Shown: in pieces, positions 62,446 to 64,000 of the stretch | Layout of the letters: the number at the start of each line of letters is the position of its first letter | Numbering within the stretch: the first letter of the stretch is position 1 | NCBI RefSeq assembly: GCF_021155775.2 | Contig: NC_060234.1 | Coordinates: 3,100,001-3,164,000, forward strand | Source: Neodiprion pinetum | Taxonomy: Eukaryota > Arthropoda > Insecta > Hymenoptera > Diprionidae | Direction: 5' to 3' | DNA length: 64,000 nt | Made by a program: the position numbers and the translations under genes | Notes under the pieces: model-generated | Database searches by the model: none | What the model saw: only the letters and a program-made list of their open reading frames with translations | What the model was told of the DNA's origin: nothing

Positions 62446-64000
62446 CGAGTTGTAGTGTTAATACTTAGGTACTGTAACCTTTTACCCTTCAATGCTCTGA
62501 CGGAAAAAAATCCTCGATTTCGGGGTAAATTTGTATTCTCAATTTTTTTCTTATGGGCATTTAGCATTACCTATGAATTAGGGATACGAATTGACACCCA
62601 AGTTGAGGGTTTTTTTTTCCACGAGGATAGAGACGATTCAGAATTCGTCACCTTCGAACGTTTCTTCCAAAAATTTTCGGCTCCTCCGGATTGCGGTATC
62701 AAAAATGGGTGTTCCCATTCGAAAAATCTAAATCGATCTCAAAATGTGTCCTTGAAGATAAGATCCAAGGTGAAATCAAAGGTCACCGTTAAATCCCTTG
62801 TTACAAAATCACCCAATTAGCAACAACGACGACGTCAACAAACCTTGGTAATATTTTTTCACCGAATCCCGCGAGATTTCCAGGGGCTTCGAAAAGTGGA
62901 AAGGAAAAAAGACGAAGAAAACAAGTAAAAAAAAAAAAACACCATCCGACACGCCGTGGCATCGGGCAGGTAGGCGATGTGGAACGAGGGGATGGCGGGG
63001 TGAAGGAGGGTCGTGTGTGCCCCGGATCAGGGACCATTACTATGTAAGTCTCGAACCATCGTAGGTAGGTGGCTCCGTCCGTCGCATCGCGGCAGCTAGG
63101 CTCCGACATTTATCGCCTAATTTATTCAAAACCAAAACCATCCCCGAGGCGCGACGCCGATCTGCTGGGAGCCACTAATCACTGCCGCAGCCACCTTAAT
63201 CGAACGATTAATTTTGGATACCGAATTAAAGTTAATCCGGATCCGGGTAATATCCTGTATCTTGTATCACAGAGTTTCGAACGGCATCCTTGCGCTTGTT
63301 ACTCAGCTTTTTGTACCATTCGAGAGAGTGAAGCTGAATCACTGCCTGCAGAATTTTGGCAAGTGATGTGTTGTTTGATTTGAAAATAAAAAAAATTTTC
63401 AACAGATATATTTTTGACACACTGTAAACTTTAATTCTTCTCATTAACTTAACGTGCTTACTTGTTTCTAATTAACAATCGTAGATATCGATTTATCGTT
63501 TATTTATTTTATCGTACAATGTGTTGAATAAAGATCCGAATGAAATTTTAATAATATCATAGAAACAAACAGTGATTTATAACAACGTACATACCTTGGG
63601 AAGCACAATCGCCTCGTTATTATGAGAATGAAACTGAGATTGATTGAAAAAAATATGCACGCAGTGGAAATTTTCTATTTAGCTATGTAAAACTGAAATG
63701 TAAAATAAAAAATTTTACATCGCCGATTGAATAAATTTATCTTTTCTTTTGTAATACACTGTTATAAGTCTTGAATTTTCAAGTTTTCGATTCCTGTTTT
63801 TTCTTCGAAGTTTTTTAATCGTCACGATCAGTTTGTTTATGCAACGAGTAATTTAATCAGAGTTGCCGTCAGGATCCGGGCGATTCAACGGACAGCTAAA
63901 TTATAACCCGAGTTATATTTCCCTCGCCGAAATCGATTCTCATCGATATAAATACGTCCGTAAAAAGTAAACTCTATATACACACATATACATACGTAAT

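Larger units (their letters stand above)
50040..64000 (+). other. Open intron of neuroligin B (runs off the right edge)
   Basis: Starts at the donor GTGAGTTACC at 50040. No plus-strand frame to the right resembles the next neuroligin segment, so this intron is at least about 14 kb if the gene is intact. It contains a 12-G run (51095), a TTAAGGG-type end (53064), GA/CT microsatellites at 54.1-56.1 kb, a hairpin element (58604), a pyrimidine-rich plus strand at 61009-61270 and a 221-bp inverted-repeat element (62225). The remainder is AT-rich with nothing I can assign. Confidence 0.65.

Noticed and set aside
1..64000. Intronic microRNAs known to lie in insect neuroligin introns (such as miR-932) and other conserved insect microRNAs
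   Set aside because: I looked for the mature sequences I remember and saw none. The search was by eye, so absence is not proven.
1..64000. CRISPR arrays, bacterial operons, viral genes or an intact transposase
   Set aside because: No regularly spaced exact repeats, no compact gene runs and no recognisable transposase, reverse transcriptase or viral frames are present.

Overview
This window looks like nuclear DNA of an insect, most likely a hymenopteran (a sawfly or similar lineage is an inference from overall feel, not proven). It is AT-rich but still rich in CpG, full of poly-A/poly-T runs and short microsatellites, has spliced genes with very long introns, and carries many short inverted-repeat elements. 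It has no bacterial gene layout.

Only one kind of protein-coding gene can be supported: two neuroligin paralogs, arranged head to head. Neuroligins are catalytically dead members of the cholinesterase/carboxylesterase fold. They sit in the postsynaptic membrane and bind presynaptic neurexin. Gene A is on the minus strand. Its first coding exon (28692..29100) gives a signal peptide and the start of the esterase domain, and its first intron then runs off the left end (at least 28.7 kb). Gene B is on the plus strand. Exon 1 (46799..47036) gives a signal peptide and a tyrosine/glutamine-rich N-terminus, exon 2 (49797..50039) gives the start of the esterase domain, and the next intron runs off the right end (at least 14 kb). 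The two start codons are 17.7 kb apart. In hand alignment the shared 82-residue segment is about 53/82 identical, and both end at an equivalent phase-1 AAG|GTGAGT donor. Gene B has one extra phase-1 intron that gene A lacks. Most of the esterase domain, the transmembrane segment and the cytoplasmic tail of both genes must lie outside the window; I found no further exons inside it.

Layout: 1..28691 is intron of gene A. It holds short dispersed elements: copies of family 1 (10227, 24889), copies of family 2 (6238, 8031), a family 3 copy (15590), non-autonomous elements with terminal inverted repeats at 9315..9605, 11232..11879 and 23107..23423, a decayed tandem array at 23640..23935, and a 24-base C run. 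29101..46798 is the intergenic region between the two start codons. It holds polypyrimidine and CTT tracts, a hairpin element at 35293, a degenerate tandem array at 39963..40375, and adjacent copies of families 1 and 2 at 41651..42265. 47037..49796 is intron 1 of gene B, with family 3 fragments. 50040..64000 is the open intron of gene B, with a cluster of GA/CT microsatellites (54.1-56.1 kb), a second hairpin element (58604) and a 221-bp inverted-repeat element (62225).

No tRNA, rRNA, known microRNA, CRISPR array or intact transposase gene was recognised. All element families were found by reading the window alone. Copy number elsewhere in the genome is unknown, and most element boundaries are approximate.
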